From CAXBBB01 sp963815505 (GTDB taxonomy: Bacteria > Bacteroidota > Rhodothermia > Rhodothermales > BA12), in the NCBI GenBank assembly GCA_963815505.1, contig CAWFGU010000022.1, positions 248,001-312,000 of the forward strand: DNA of 64,000 nt. The letters run 5' to 3'. The number at the start of each line of letters is the position of its first letter. Within the stretch, counting starts at the first letter, position 1. The translations under genes were made by a program, and so were the position numbers. This document shows, piece by piece, positions 1 to 12,201 of this stretch. The notes under the pieces were generated by a model. It did no database searches, was not told where the DNA came from, and worked only from the letters and a program-made list of their open reading frames with translations.

Positions 1-1886
1 TTCTGCATCATGGTCTGAATGTAGCGCTCCTCGTACAGGTTGAAATGCGGCGCGTCCCCTGCTGTCCGCTCATGCACGAACGCCAAGTATTCCGTCCCAC
101 CGATGTCGTTTCGGTGCGCCCACGCAATAGGCGAGAGGAGAAAAATGACATCGCCGACCCTTTGTGCTCCGGCAGGTGTGACATGAGCGAGATCGTCGAC
201 GATGCCCAGCATACCGATCGTTGGAGTGGGGAAGACGGCGCCGTTCGGGTTTTCGTTGTAGAACGACACGTTGCCGCCCGTGACCGGCGTGCCAAGCTCG
301 GCGCACGCGTCCCCCATTCCGCCTACCGCCTCGGTAAATACCCAGTAGACTTCAGGTTTGTACGGGTTGCCGAAGTTCAGACAGTTCGTTACCGCGACAG
401 GCCGCCCACCAGCGCACACGACGTTTCGCGCTGCCTCAGCAACGGCGATACGGCCACCCTTCCGCGGGTTGAGGTAAACGTATCGTCCATTGCAATCTGT
501 CGACATAGCCAGTGCTTTGTCGGTTCCTTTGACTCGTACTACGGCGGCATCACTCGCGCCTGGCCCGACGAGCGTGTTTGTTCGGACTTGCGTGTCGTAC
601 TGCTCGAAGACCCACCGCTTAGACGCGATGTTGGGTGCGCCCATCAGGTCGAGTATATAGTCAGTCGCTGTGTCGATGGTCGGATCATCGATCGATTCCT
701 GGTCAAACGCGTGCGCCTCCTCTAAATAGTCTGGTTTGCGCGTTTCACGGTGATAAACTGGTGCACCACCGCCCAACACGAGATGGTCGGCAGGCACCCT
801 GGCGACTTCATCGCCATGCCACAGCACCACGACATCTCCACCATCCGTTACCTCGCCGATGTCGGCATATCGTAAGTCCCACTTGGCGAAGATGGATTCT
901 AGATCAGTTTCCCGCCCCGGTTCCGCAACAATGAGCATTCGCTCCTGACTCTCGGAGAGCATGATCTCGTAAGGCGTCATTCCGGTCTCACGAGTAGGGA
1001 CTCGCTCGAGAAACAGCGTCATACCGCACTCGCCCTTAGCACTCATCTCACATGACGAGCAGGTGATTCCAGCTGCCCCCATATCCTGGATGCCCGACAC
1101 AACACCCGCATCAATTGCTTCGAGTGTCGCTTCGAGCAGCAGTTTTTCTGTAAACGGATCGCCCACTTGTACGCTCGGGCGCTTGGACTCGCTCGCTTCG
1201 CTGATTTCCTCACTAGCAAACGTCGCCCCATGGATGCCATCGCGCCCCGTAGCGCTACCAACGATGTATACACGCTTCCCCGCGCCATGAGCGATCGCCG
1301 AAGCTGTCTTACCAATCTCGACAATCCCCACACTCATCGCATTGACGAGAGGATTCCCCTCATACGCTTGGTCGAACACGACCTCCCCACCCACCGTAGG
1401 CACTCCAAAAGCATTGCCATAGTCACCAATACCCCTTACAACTCCATCCAGTAGGTACCGAACGCGGGGATTCGACAGCGATCCGAACCGTAGTGAGTTA
1501 AGTGAAGCGATAGGACGCGCCCCCATCGTAAAGATATCTCGCTGAATTCCACCAACTCCCGTCGCTGCGCCCTGGTACGGCTCTACCGCTGAGGGATGGT
1601 TGTGGCTTTCGATTTTGAATGCGCACGCCAATCCCCCTCCGATGTCGACTAACCCGGCATTCTCATCACCCGCTTCGACAAGCAGCGCATCACCCGAACG
1701 CGGCAGCTTTTTGAGCAGAGCTATTGAGTTCTTGTACGAACAATGCTCGGACCACATTACCGAGTAGATACCCAATTCGACCGACGAAGGAATACGACCC
1801 AGTTTTCCGACGATCCAACCGTATTCCTCCTCGGTGAGTCCGTGTTCGAGAGCGGCTTCCAGATTGACGGCGAGTTCGCGTGCCAT
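1..1886 (-). CDS. purL: Phosphoribosylformylglycinamidine synthase subunit PurL (3'-truncated by window edge)
   Basis: This is the small PurL-type FGAM synthase, which makes formylglycinamidine ribotide from FGAR with ATP and ammonia in purine synthesis, usually together with PurQ and PurS. The frame is open from ATG at 1886 to the left edge, about 628 codons, so perhaps the last 100 residues are missing. Visible family features are MWSEHCSYKNS near residue 45, SHNHPSAVEPYQGAATGVGG near 95, GDPFTEKLLLEA and MGAAGITCSS in the middle, and a second AIRS-like half with TNCLNFGNP and GGNVSFYNE. Length and the N-terminal start fit stand-alone bacterial PurL rather than the long fused enzyme. It starts 74 bp after the rRNA operon terminator on the same strand. 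No SD is visible before the ATG. No frameshift is seen. Confidence 0.95.
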   Translation of the reverse strand, partial: MARELAVNLEAALEHGLTEEEYGWIVGKLGRIPSSVELGIYSVMWSEHCSYKNSIALLKKLPRSGDALLVEAGDENAGLVDIGGGLACAFKIESHNHPSAVEPYQGAATGVGGIQRDIFTMGARPIASLNSLRFGSLSNPRVRYLLDGVVRGIGDYGNAFGVPTVGGEVVFDQAYEGNPLVNAMSVGIVEIGKTASAIAHGAGKRVYIVGSATGRDGIHGATFASEEISEASESKRPSVQVGDPFTEKLLLEATLEAIDAGVVSGIQDMGAAGITCSSCEMSAKGECGMTLFLERVPTRETGMTPYEIMLSESQERMLIVAEPGRETDLESIFAKWDLRYADIGEVTDGGDVVVLWHGDEVARVPADHLVLGGGAPVYHRETRKPDYLEEAHAFDQESIDDPTIDTATDYILDLMGAPNIASKRWVFEQYDTQVRTNTLVGPGASDAAVVRVKGTDKALAMSTDCNGRYVYLNPRKGGRIAVAEAARNVVCAGGRPVAVTNCLNFGNPYKPEVYWVFTEAVGGMGDACAELGTPVTGGNVSFYNENPNGAVFPTPTIGMLGIVDDLAHVTPAGAQRVGDVIFLLSPIAWAHRNDIGGTEYLAFVHERTAGDAPHFNLYEERYIQTMMQ

Positions 1887-1959
1887 ATAGATAAAGGATG
1901 CGTGAGCGAAGAGCCGACCAAGATACCTAGTGCGATAGAGAGCGGAGAGAAGCGAACGC

Positions 1960-1996
1960 AAAAAGGCCCGCCGCTGACGAATCAGCGGCGGGCCTT
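1960..1996 (-). terminator. Intrinsic terminator of the rRNA operon
   Basis: A perfect 13-bp stem (ggcccgccgctga at 1965-1977 with its complement at 1982-1994) has a 4-nt loop. On the minus strand it is followed by five T. It lies directly after the 5S gene and before purL. Confidence 0.93.
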
Positions 1997-2002
1997 GAAA
2001 GG

Positions 2003-2117
2003 AACCTGGCGACGACCTACTCTCCCACCACTTGGGCAGTACCATCGGCGCTGCAGGGCTTAACTTCTCAGTTCGGAATGGGATGAGGTGGACCCCCTGC
2101 GCAGTAATCACCAGGAA
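2003..2117 (-). rRNA. rrf: 5S ribosomal RNA
   Basis: The minus strand reads CCTGGTGATTACTGCGCAGG at the 5' end, then the universal CCATTCCGAACTGAGAAGTT block, and ends in GTCGTCGCCAGGTTCC. The two ends pair to form helix I. The position, last in the operon after 23S and before the terminator, is canonical. Ends are good to a few bases. Confidence 0.95.
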
Positions 2118-2192
2118 ATTAGTGACATTGTGTGCCGTCAAGATTGACGGCTGTTTCCATTGTCTGTTACCACTTCAACGAGCGGCAATGAG

Positions 2193-2215
2193 TATGCGGT
2201 CTCTATCAGGAGACC
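2193..2215 (-). other. 3' arm of 23S rRNA processing stem
   Basis: These 23 bases are the reverse complement of 5138-5160 with one mismatch, so the two flanks of 23S can close into a long RNase III-type precursor stem. The arm contains ggtctc...gagacc and is itself an inverted repeat, so it could also fold alone. Confidence 0.8.
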
Positions 2216-2221
2216 CATATG

Positions 2222-5136
<2,915 letters not shown>

Positions 5137-5137
5137 G

Positions 5138-5160
5138 GGTCTCCTGATGGAGACCGCATA
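5138..5160 (-). other. 5' arm of 23S rRNA processing stem
   Basis: Complementary to 2193-2215 (22 of 23 positions) immediately outside the 23S terminal helix. It also contains a self-complementary ggtctcc-tgat-ggagacc hairpin. Confidence 0.8.
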
Positions 5161-5250
5161 TTTCTTCTCAAAACGCTCGTTTACTCGGTAACAGGACCGC
5201 GCCTCTTGATCGTGTTACGGATCGCGCGGTCTATTACAATGGAAACAAGA

Positions 5251-5262
5251 TGTCAAAGAACA
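5251..5262 (-). promoter_or_regulatory. boxA-like antitermination element before 23S
   Basis: The minus strand reads TGTTCTTTGACA, close to the Escherichia coli boxA core TGCTCTTTAACA. It lies in the tRNA-Ala to 23S spacer, where a second boxA is expected in rRNA operons. Near copies occur at 5533-5545 and 7259-7271. Confidence 0.6.
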
Positions 5263-5294
5263 GATCCATTGGACATGTAGTATCCTCTGGATAG

Positions 5295-5367
5295 TGGAGT
5301 TACACGGATTCGAACCGTGGACCCCCTGCTTGCAAAGCAGGTGCTCTACCAACTGAGCTATAACCCC
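5295..5367 (-). tRNA. tRNA-Ala (anticodon TGC)
   Basis: 73 nt, reading GGGGTTATAGCTCAG at the 5' end. The anticodon is TGC in the CTTTGCAAG loop, the T-arm is GGTTCGAATCC, and the discriminator is A. The acceptor stem GGGGUUA/UAACUCC contains the G3-U70 wobble pair that defines alanine tRNA. CCA is not encoded. It sits between tRNA-Ile and 23S as in most bacterial rRNA operons. Confidence 0.98.
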
Positions 5368-5405
5368 GCCTGATATGCTATACTGCGCGTTGCGTCGCGC
5401 AGGTG

Positions 5406-5479
<74 letters not shown>

Positions 5480-5532
5480 GGACGTTTTAATGCCGTCTGC
5501 GCGGCGTGCTCTCAGGCGAGAGCGGGTTTGTC

Positions 5533-5545
5533 TGTCAAAAGAACA
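5533..5545 (-). promoter_or_regulatory. boxA-like element after 16S
   Basis: The minus strand reads TGTTCTTTTGACA, the same core as the element at 5251-5262 with one extra T. It is in the 16S to tRNA-Ile spacer. Confidence 0.45.
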
Positions 5546-5581
5546 ATCCTCAAATGAGAGGAGTCTCTTCTTGACGAGAGA

Positions 5582-5604
5582 GAAGCATAGCGAGTCGAGT
5601 CAAT
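5582..5604 (-). other. 3' arm of 16S rRNA processing stem
   Basis: The 23 bases pair with 7229-7252, upstream of 16S, over their full length with a single bulged base. This brackets the 16S gene with a long precursor stem typical of RNase III processing. Confidence 0.8.
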
Positions 5605-5627
5605 CCCTTAGGATGAGCGAAAACTCT

Positions 5628-7157
<1,530 letters not shown>

Positions 7158-7228
7158 AGAGATTTGATATCTGTTATTTTGTTTCGATTCAACCCAATCC
7201 GTACGAGCGAACTCGTAACGGAGTCGGA

Positions 7229-7252
7229 ATTGACTCGGACTCGCTATGCTTC
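7229..7252 (-). other. 5' arm of 16S rRNA processing stem
   Basis: Pairs with 5582-5604 beyond the 16S 3' end, with one bulged base. It lies between the boxA-like element and the 16S 5' end. Confidence 0.8.
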
Positions 7253-7258
7253 TAATCT

Positions 7259-7271
7259 CATCAAAGAACTG
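7259..7271 (-). promoter_or_regulatory. boxA-like element in the rRNA leader
   Basis: The minus strand reads CAGTTCTTTGATG, matching the boxA-like core found twice in the 16S-23S spacer. It lies between promoter P2 and the 16S gene, the expected place for the leader antitermination site. Confidence 0.5.
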
Positions 7272-7340
7272 TGCCTTATATTGGCTTCCGTGGTCAAGTG
7301 CGCTCCTTTGTGAAGGCCGCTTTCCGTTGCGCGGATTGTT

Positions 7341-7369
7341 ATGATAGGGAATCCAGATTGACTTGTCAA
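7341..7369 (-). promoter_or_regulatory. rRNA operon promoter P2 (proximal)
   Basis: The minus strand reads TTGACA, a 17-bp spacer, then TATCAT, a near-consensus sigma70-type promoter about 180 bp upstream of the 16S 5' end. The 7158-7721 interval holds no protein gene; it is this promoter/leader region plus a short 5' region of the divergent PASTA gene. Confidence 0.8.
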
Positions 7370-7454
7370 GTCTTTTTTCCGTTTCATCCTCGTTTCTCAT
7401 TTCCACCTTGTTCGATGCCGACCAAGTCAGCGCGCCGCCATTGCGAGGGTTGCT

Positions 7455-7483
7455 ATGATACGCCGTTCGATTCGAGGCGTCAA
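7455..7483 (-). promoter_or_regulatory. rRNA operon promoter P1 (distal)
   Basis: The minus strand reads TTGACG, a 17-bp spacer, then TATCAT. The geometry and -10 hexamer are identical to P2, 114 bp further upstream. Tandem promoters are typical of rRNA operons. Confidence 0.75.
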
Positions 7484-7721
7484 CCGTTTTGCTCGCATTC
7501 GCGAAGCCTTCTAGTTGAGCGCCGGATTGTCTCGAATCCGGTCGTATCAGCCAGTCTAAGAACATCCTACTGTTCGGGTAGGGCGCTCGAAAACACGAGT
7601 CACCAGGGTCTGTTTCCTGCTTTTCAGTGTAAGTGCAGTGAAGCGTGGTCGAGCCGCGCACCTTTTGCTCTGAGCGTGGTGGTAGCTTGCTCTTTCTGTC
7701 ACCACACCTTTTCTAAATACA

Positions 7722-8501
7722 ATGCGCGAACGTTTAGCTCCCCTCCTGCGCACCGCCAAGAATTTCTACTTCTGGATGGGAGTCGCTGCACTTGCGCTCT
7801 TCGTTTACTTGGGCCTTGCTGTCTTCGACAACCTCATTATGCCCTCGTACACACGGCAAGGCCAATCCGTAGAAGTGCCCCAAGTGGAGCGGATGCTGCT
7901 CGAGGATGCCCTGGCGACGCTCGACGCCCAAGGATTGGAGGCGGAGCGGGTCGAGTCGCGGTTCGTCGGTGATCGTCCTCCGAACGAGGTTCTGGAGCAG
8001 GAGCCCTCTGCAGGCGCCCAGGTCAAGCGTGGCCGCTTAGTCTACATCACGGTCAACTCGAGCGAACGCCCCGAACGCCAGGTGCCAAGCGTGATGGGGC
8101 TCGGAGTCGAGGATGCTCAGGCACAGCTTCGCTCCATCGGCTTCAAGGTCGAGACCAGAGCGGACGATATCCCCTCTCCCTATAAGAACACGGTCACGCG
8201 CCAGCAGCCTGAGCGCGGCGAACAACTGGCCGCGGGCGAGACGGTGACGCTGTACTACAGTACCGGCCCTTCCGACTTCTACGTGTCGGCGCCGGACGTT
8301 ACCGGGATGTCGGTCCAGGCAGCGCGGGCACAACTGCGGGGCGAGTCTCTCAACAGCATCGTCGTGGGTGAGGGTGACGACGATGGGGCGACGGTCCTGA
8401 GGCAGAGTCCTGAGGCAGGAACGCGCGTTCGAGGTGGCCACGAAGTCCGGCTGTTTACCGATCCTCTCGAAGTCGACGAGGGCGGGGGATTGGATATATA
8501 G
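7722..8501 (+). CDS. Membrane-anchored protein with three PASTA domains
   Basis: The 259-residue protein has a short cytoplasmic N-terminus, one membrane segment at about residues 17-38 and three consecutive PASTA domains at about 49-112, 119-181 and 186-247. Each has the usual 'P.v.g....A...L...G' opening and 'Q.P..G..v..G' turn. PASTA domains bind peptidoglycan fragments or beta-lactams in Ser/Thr kinases and penicillin-binding proteins, but here there is no kinase or transpeptidase part. Stand-alone PASTA proteins like this are found in Bacteroidota. The acidic tail is short. The gene is divergent from the rRNA operon and ends 9 bp from convergent pyrR. The role in the envelope is inferred only. 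Confidence 0.88.
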   Translation: MRERLAPLLRTAKNFYFWMGVAALALFVYLGLAVFDNLIMPSYTRQGQSVEVPQVERMLLEDALATLDAQGLEAERVESRFVGDRPPNEVLEQEPSAGAQVKRGRLVYITVNSSERPERQVPSVMGLGVEDAQAQLRSIGFKVETRADDIPSPYKNTVTRQQPERGEQLAAGETVTLYYSTGPSDFYVSAPDVTGMSVQAARAQLRGESLNSIVVGEGDDDGATVLRQSPEAGTRVRGGHEVRLFTDPLEVDEGGGLDI

Positions 8502-8510
8502 ACGCGCGAC

Positions 8511-9011
8511 TCAGTCTTCGAGCACGACCTGAAACCCAGACTCTACATCGACGCGGACTCGGGCGCCCTGACTAGTCGGGATGACGCGTCCCACGAAGTC
8601 GGGCTGGATCGGGACCTCGCGGTGACCTCGGTCGACGAGGGTGACGAGTTGTATCTGGGCGGGACGGCCCCAGTGGACGACAGCGTCGAGGGCGGCGCGG
8701 ATCGTGCGTCCGGTATAGAGCACGTCGTCAGCTAGAAGGATGCGCTTGGCATCTACTTGGACAGTGGGGCGAATCGGATCGCTTGGTTCACGATCGTCTC
8801 GAAAAGCGGAAATATGGAGCTGAGCGGACTTGACCACCGTACCCGACTGCGCTTCGATGGCGGCGGCGAGCGCTTGCCCGAGCAACCACCCGCGCGTGCG
8901 GAGGCCAAGGACGAGCAGATCGTCGGTACCTCGGTTGCGCTCAATCACCTGGGCGGCGAGCCGGTCGATGATGCGGCGGACGAGGTGAGATGGAAGCAGG
9001 ACGCGAGGCAT
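8511..9011 (-). CDS. pyrR: Bifunctional pyrimidine regulatory protein / uracil phosphoribosyltransferase PyrR
   Basis: A type I phosphoribosyltransferase fold protein of 166 residues. The PRPP loop ILLADDVLYTGRTIRAA is at about residues 91-107 and is nearly identical to PyrR proteins; RTRG near residue 38 and LVDRGHRE near 128 also match. PyrR binds pyr mRNA to attenuate transcription in response to UMP and has weak uracil phosphoribosyltransferase activity. The start at 9011 (MPRVLLP) is preferred; an upstream ATG at 9053 would add 14 unconserved residues. No pyr biosynthesis genes are adjacent, so the mRNA target is elsewhere. In this phylum the RNA-binding role is not proven. Confidence 0.9.
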   Translation of the reverse strand: MPRVLLPSHLVRRIIDRLAAQVIERNRGTDDLLVLGLRTRGWLLGQALAAAIEAQSGTVVKSAQLHISAFRDDREPSDPIRPTVQVDAKRILLADDVLYTGRTIRAALDAVVHWGRPAQIQLVTLVDRGHREVPIQPDFVGRVIPTSQGARVRVDVESGFQVVLED

Positions 9012-9077
9012 GAACGGAGTGGAGTGCAGGTGCGCGAAAGATAGCGGCGACACGGCGACGCGGCAGCTTCCAGCGAG

Positions 9078-9974
9078 TCAGCTCGCCTCACTCGTCCGCT
9101 CTTTCAGCGTTCGGCCTTTTGCGTCGCGCCATGCGGTCCATCCGTTCGAACTGCGACCCAATACCAGTGCAGAAGCGGAACTGGGAGAGTTGAAGGCGAG
9201 GTCTTTTGTAAGTAGGAGCATCTCGCCGTCGGGGATGAGAGCTCCATCTTCGATCGAGCGCATGCGCGCCTTTCCAACCCACGTCTTCTCGGCCGATCGT
9301 GTAGTCTGCATTCGCGCCCGAGACCCTTCCAGGACAACAAATCCCTCCGTGGTTGGGTACCCTGTGGCGAATACTCCCTTCTTGGTACGACAGTAGAAGT
9401 GCTCGGTGGACGCAGCATCAGAAACCAAATCGCTCGCCCCGGCCACCACACTAACGGCAGCAGCAGGTCGAAAAAGCGGATAGCCGAGTAAGGCGACGAG
9501 CGTTTGCAGCGTGTCGAAGTGGTCGAACAGGTCGGCTTTGACAGATTCGTTCACGTGTGGCTCTTGGGCGGCACACTGATTGATCACCTTGTACCGCCCG
9601 ACGTTCTGCGCCTGCTGCGTGGCGAACCACTCCAACCATCGCCCCTGAGCTTTGTCGAAGGCGTTGGTTTTGGATGTGGACGTGATCACGATGGCCTGCG
9701 TCCACCAGTCTTTCGTGGCGTGATGCTGCTTCAATCGAATCCAGCAGTTCTCAGACTCGCCGATGTAGACCTCTGGCGTGCTTCCTTCGTCGACCGAACC
9801 AACGAGGAAGTAGACGCCGACTTGTTTGAGTTCGGCTCGGCTCTCGGCAATCGACAGGACGCTGCGTGGCACTTGGATGGCCTGGACTAACCGCTGCGTG
9901 ACCTCGGCGATGCGGACGGATTGCGGATCGCCGTCGGGTAGAAAGACCTGGATGGTTTTGGCTCGCGCGGACAT
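9078..9974 (-). CDS. GIY-YIG nuclease family protein with C-terminal DUF4357
   Basis: The 298-residue protein has a GIY-YIG core with GVY at residues 53-55 and YIGES at 70-74, a following Arg at 80, and a candidate catalytic Glu in RWLEW near 114. The C-terminal part (about 215-295) carries the DUF4357 pattern with FNSPSSAS and NGWTAW. Proteins of this layout are small nuclease-like proteins scattered among bacteria, sometimes near restriction systems. No methylase or restriction gene is next to it here. It lies 66 bp upstream of pyrR on the same strand. Substrate and role are unknown. Confidence 0.85.
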   Translation of the reverse strand: MSARAKTIQVFLPDGDPQSVRIAEVTQRLVQAIQVPRSVLSIAESRAELKQVGVYFLVGSVDEGSTPEVYIGESENCWIRLKQHHATKDWWTQAIVITSTSKTNAFDKAQGRWLEWFATQQAQNVGRYKVINQCAAQEPHVNESVKADLFDHFDTLQTLVALLGYPLFRPAAAVSVVAGASDLVSDAASTEHFYCRTKKGVFATGYPTTEGFVVLEGSRARMQTTRSAEKTWVGKARMRSIEDGALIPDGEMLLLTKDLAFNSPSSASALVLGRSSNGWTAWRDAKGRTLKERTSEAS

Positions 9975-10026
9975 GAAAGGAAGTCGAGTGGGAGATGAGC
10001 GTCCAATCTAGGCGAATCGACTCCGG

Positions 10027-10830
10027 TCAGAAGCCGCTCAGCGTATCGATTAAGGCGCCGAGTCCTAGCCCGCGCGCGCCGGTGCGCTGGCGCAAGCTGC
10101 ACCATAGGTCGAGCAGGATCATCTGCGCCGAGTGCAACGGAACGGCGATCCAGAACGAGCGGCAGCGCCAGACGAGCGCGCCCAACGCGACGCCTCCCAG
10201 AATCGAGAGAAATGCTTCAGCAGGCGGCTTGTCGATGTGGAGCAGGGCGAAGGGGACGGTCTGGGCGATGATCGCGTAGAAGCCGAGCGCGCGGGCGCTG
10301 CCAAACAGGACGAAGCCGCGCCACAGGTACTCCCAGCCCATCCAGTAAAAGAGGAAGAGCGCGTGGTAGATCAGGAAGAAGTCCCACCGCTCGGCCGCCG
10401 GGTCGAAGTGCGGGTACTTGTAGAGGAACGCGTCGGTGTCGGACAGCACCCACGTGCCGACGGCCACCAGCGGCAGGTACAATCCGCCGAGTAGACCGGC
10501 CAGCTTCCAATCGCCCAGTCCCAATCCGATCTGCGATGGCGTGCGTTTGAACACGAGGATCAGGACGGCGACGGGGACGAGAAAGCCCAGAATGCCCTGC
10601 CAACCAAACCACCAACCCCAACTCATCAGGCCAACCGTGTCGAAGCCCAACGTGCCCATGTTCAGGTGCGGCTGGATCAGATCGCGGAACGTGCTCTTGC
10701 TACCGATCTCGACGTGAACAAAGACGAGGACGATGGAGCCGAGGAGAACAGTCACCGCCATCGCATCCATACTGCGGACGGCGGCGATCAAAGCACGCCA
10801 CTCGTGTGCGATGCGGGCGCGGAGCGTCAT
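10027..10830 (-). CDS. CPBP-family intramembrane glutamic endopeptidase (CAAX-like protease)
   Basis: The integral membrane protein of 267 residues has about seven hydrophobic segments. The ABI/CPBP active-site motif appears as WEYLWRGF, the common variant in which the first Glu of EExxxR is Trp but E...R is kept. A second-motif helix follows with FALLH and, near the C-terminus, LHSAQM. Such proteases cleave prenylated proteins or anti-sigma factors, or protect from bacteriocins; the substrate here is unknown. The ATG at 10830 (MTLRARIA) is chosen because the upstream 58 residues are basic and unlike the family. The next gene downstream is 52 bp away. Confidence 0.85.
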   Translation of the reverse strand: MTLRARIAHEWRALIAAVRSMDAMAVTVLLGSIVLVFVHVEIGSKSTFRDLIQPHLNMGTLGFDTVGLMSWGWWFGWQGILGFLVPVAVLILVFKRTPSQIGLGLGDWKLAGLLGGLYLPLVAVGTWVLSDTDAFLYKYPHFDPAAERWDFFLIYHALFLFYWMGWEYLWRGFVLFGSARALGFYAIIAQTVPFALLHIDKPPAEAFLSILGGVALGALVWRCRSFWIAVPLHSAQMILLDLWCSLRQRTGARGLGLGALIDTLSGF

Positions 10831-10895
10831 GGCGAGTAGAAGTCGGAAGCGAGCCCTAAAGCTACGCACCTCGGCGCAGAGGTGGGGCGAATGAG

Positions 10896-11208
10896 CTAGT
10901 CGTCGGTCATGCGGCGCTCGACGAGATGAATCGTGTGTTCGAGCAAGGCAGAACAGCCCGGAGTGCCGTGTCCGGCCACGACTAGTTCGACGTTGAGATA
11001 GCACTCACTCACGAGATGTGTCACTATAGGCCACGATTCCAAGTCGAGGCGTCGGCGGCGGCTAGCGCGGTCGTCCGTAGCGCTTCTTGGATGGCGCAGC
11101 TACAACAAGCACGCGAGCAGATGGAACGTAGGCGACAAGGCTATCCGGTGCAGGCGCCTCACGAGAAGCGCAGCCGGTCAAGCAGAGCGGAAGCCAATCA
11201 GAGAGCAT
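10896..11208 (-). pseudogene. Remnant of a metallo-beta-lactamase-fold hydrolase (C-terminal half, one frameshift)
   Basis: Joining two minus-strand frames with one +1 shift near 11090-11100 gives about 103 residues that read like the C-terminal half of an MBL-fold protein. There is SLVAYVPSARVLVV (the strand before the usual GD metal ligand), then W..V..L, then the signature VVAGHGTPG and a final helix ALLEHTIHLVER ending at the TAG at 10896. The N-terminal half with HxHxDH is absent, because proline dehydrogenase ends only 40 bp upstream. The metal-binding GD is also not visible. This is a truncated, probably dead gene in the 417-bp gap between two genes. The assignment rests on motif resemblance only. 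Confidence 0.4.
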
Positions 11209-11247
11209 CTCCGCTGTCCAGACACGATGCGAGCCGAGAATCGACGG

Positions 11248-12180
11248 TCAGGCACGAAAAGCGTTCTGGAGAACGAAGAAGACGTTTTCCTTGCGCTCGC
11301 GCAAACGGCGGCTGTAATAAGGCCACCACTCGGTTCCATAAGGGACGTAGACGCGCATGTTGTAGCCTTCCTGCGCGATGGCCTTTTGCGTCGGCGCGCG
11401 CATGCCGTAGAGCATTTGAAACTCGTAGCGGTCGGCTGAGATGCTCTGGGCAGCGGCGAAGTCCTTGGTCGCCTGAATCAGCGCGTCGTCGTGCGTGGCG
11501 ATGCCGGGGTAGCGCGCGTTCTGGAGGAGGGCTTGCATGTGATCGACGTAGGCCATGCGGATGTCGGCCATGTCTTGAAAGGCGATCTCGGGCGGCTCGC
11601 CGTAGGCACCCTTGCACAGGCGAACGCGGGCGTTCAACTCGCACATCCGGGCGATGTCCTTGCCGGTTCGCTTGAGATAGGCTTGGAGGACGGGGCCGAC
11701 GTGATTGGGAAAGTCGGGATAGACACGCTCGAACACGTCCAGCGTGCTCTGCGTGATGTCCGAGCCTTCCATGTCCAGCCGGACGAACAGGTCGCGCTCC
11801 TTGGCGACTGCGAGCAAGTAGCGCAGGTTCGTCTCGGCAAACGACTCGTCGATCTTCTGCCCCAACATCGACAACTTGATCGAGATCGACAGCGTCGCGT
11901 GATCCATGCCGCCGCGCCCGACGGCTATCTGATCTTTGTCGCGGCGATCGGCGAGCGTCTCAACCAAGTCGACGTAGGTGTCGCGGGCGCTCAGGGCCAC
12001 GTCACGGTCGCGGACGTATTCGCCCAGCAGGTCGAGCGTGACGAACAGACCGTCGTCTACAAGCGTGCGGACGACCGGCATCGTGCGGCCGAGCGTTTCG
12101 GCGGCGACGAAGCGGCTGGCGAGGAAAAAAGGTAGTTTCAATGCGATGGCGTCGGAAAAGCGGTTTTTCTCGGCACCCAA
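11248..12180 (-). CDS. Proline dehydrogenase
   Basis: A flavin-dependent (beta/alpha)8-barrel enzyme that oxidises proline to pyrroline-5-carboxylate. The 310-residue length is that of the stand-alone PRODH of many bacteria, with no P5C dehydrogenase or DNA-binding domain. Family motifs are SIKLSMLG near 103, RLDMEGSD near 134, RVRLCKGAYGEP near 186, YEFQMLYGMR near 251, and the C-terminal signature YVPYGTEWWPYYSRRLRER. The start appears to be TTG at 12180, 21 bp after the stop of the trans-sulfuration enzyme; no ATG fits before the conserved region. The two genes are probably co-transcribed. No P5C dehydrogenase gene is nearby. Confidence 0.92.
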   Translation of the reverse strand: MGAEKNRFSDAIALKLPFFLASRFVAAETLGRTMPVVRTLVDDGLFVTLDLLGEYVRDRDVALSARDTYVDLVETLADRRDKDQIAVGRGGMDHATLSISIKLSMLGQKIDESFAETNLRYLLAVAKERDLFVRLDMEGSDITQSTLDVFERVYPDFPNHVGPVLQAYLKRTGKDIARMCELNARVRLCKGAYGEPPEIAFQDMADIRMAYVDHMQALLQNARYPGIATHDDALIQATKDFAAAQSISADRYEFQMLYGMRAPTQKAIAQEGYNMRVYVPYGTEWWPYYSRRLRERKENVFFVLQNAFRA

Positions 12181-12201
12181 CGCGCCAAACCGCTCGGGAG
12201 T

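Noticed and set aside
7271..7972. A 233-codon frame over the rRNA promoter region
   Set aside because: Cys/Arg-rich and overlaps the promoters and the PASTA gene in another frame; no domain.
9078..9974. Restriction-modification or defence island around the GIY-YIG gene
   Set aside because: No methylase, helicase, integrase or other defence gene adjoins it.
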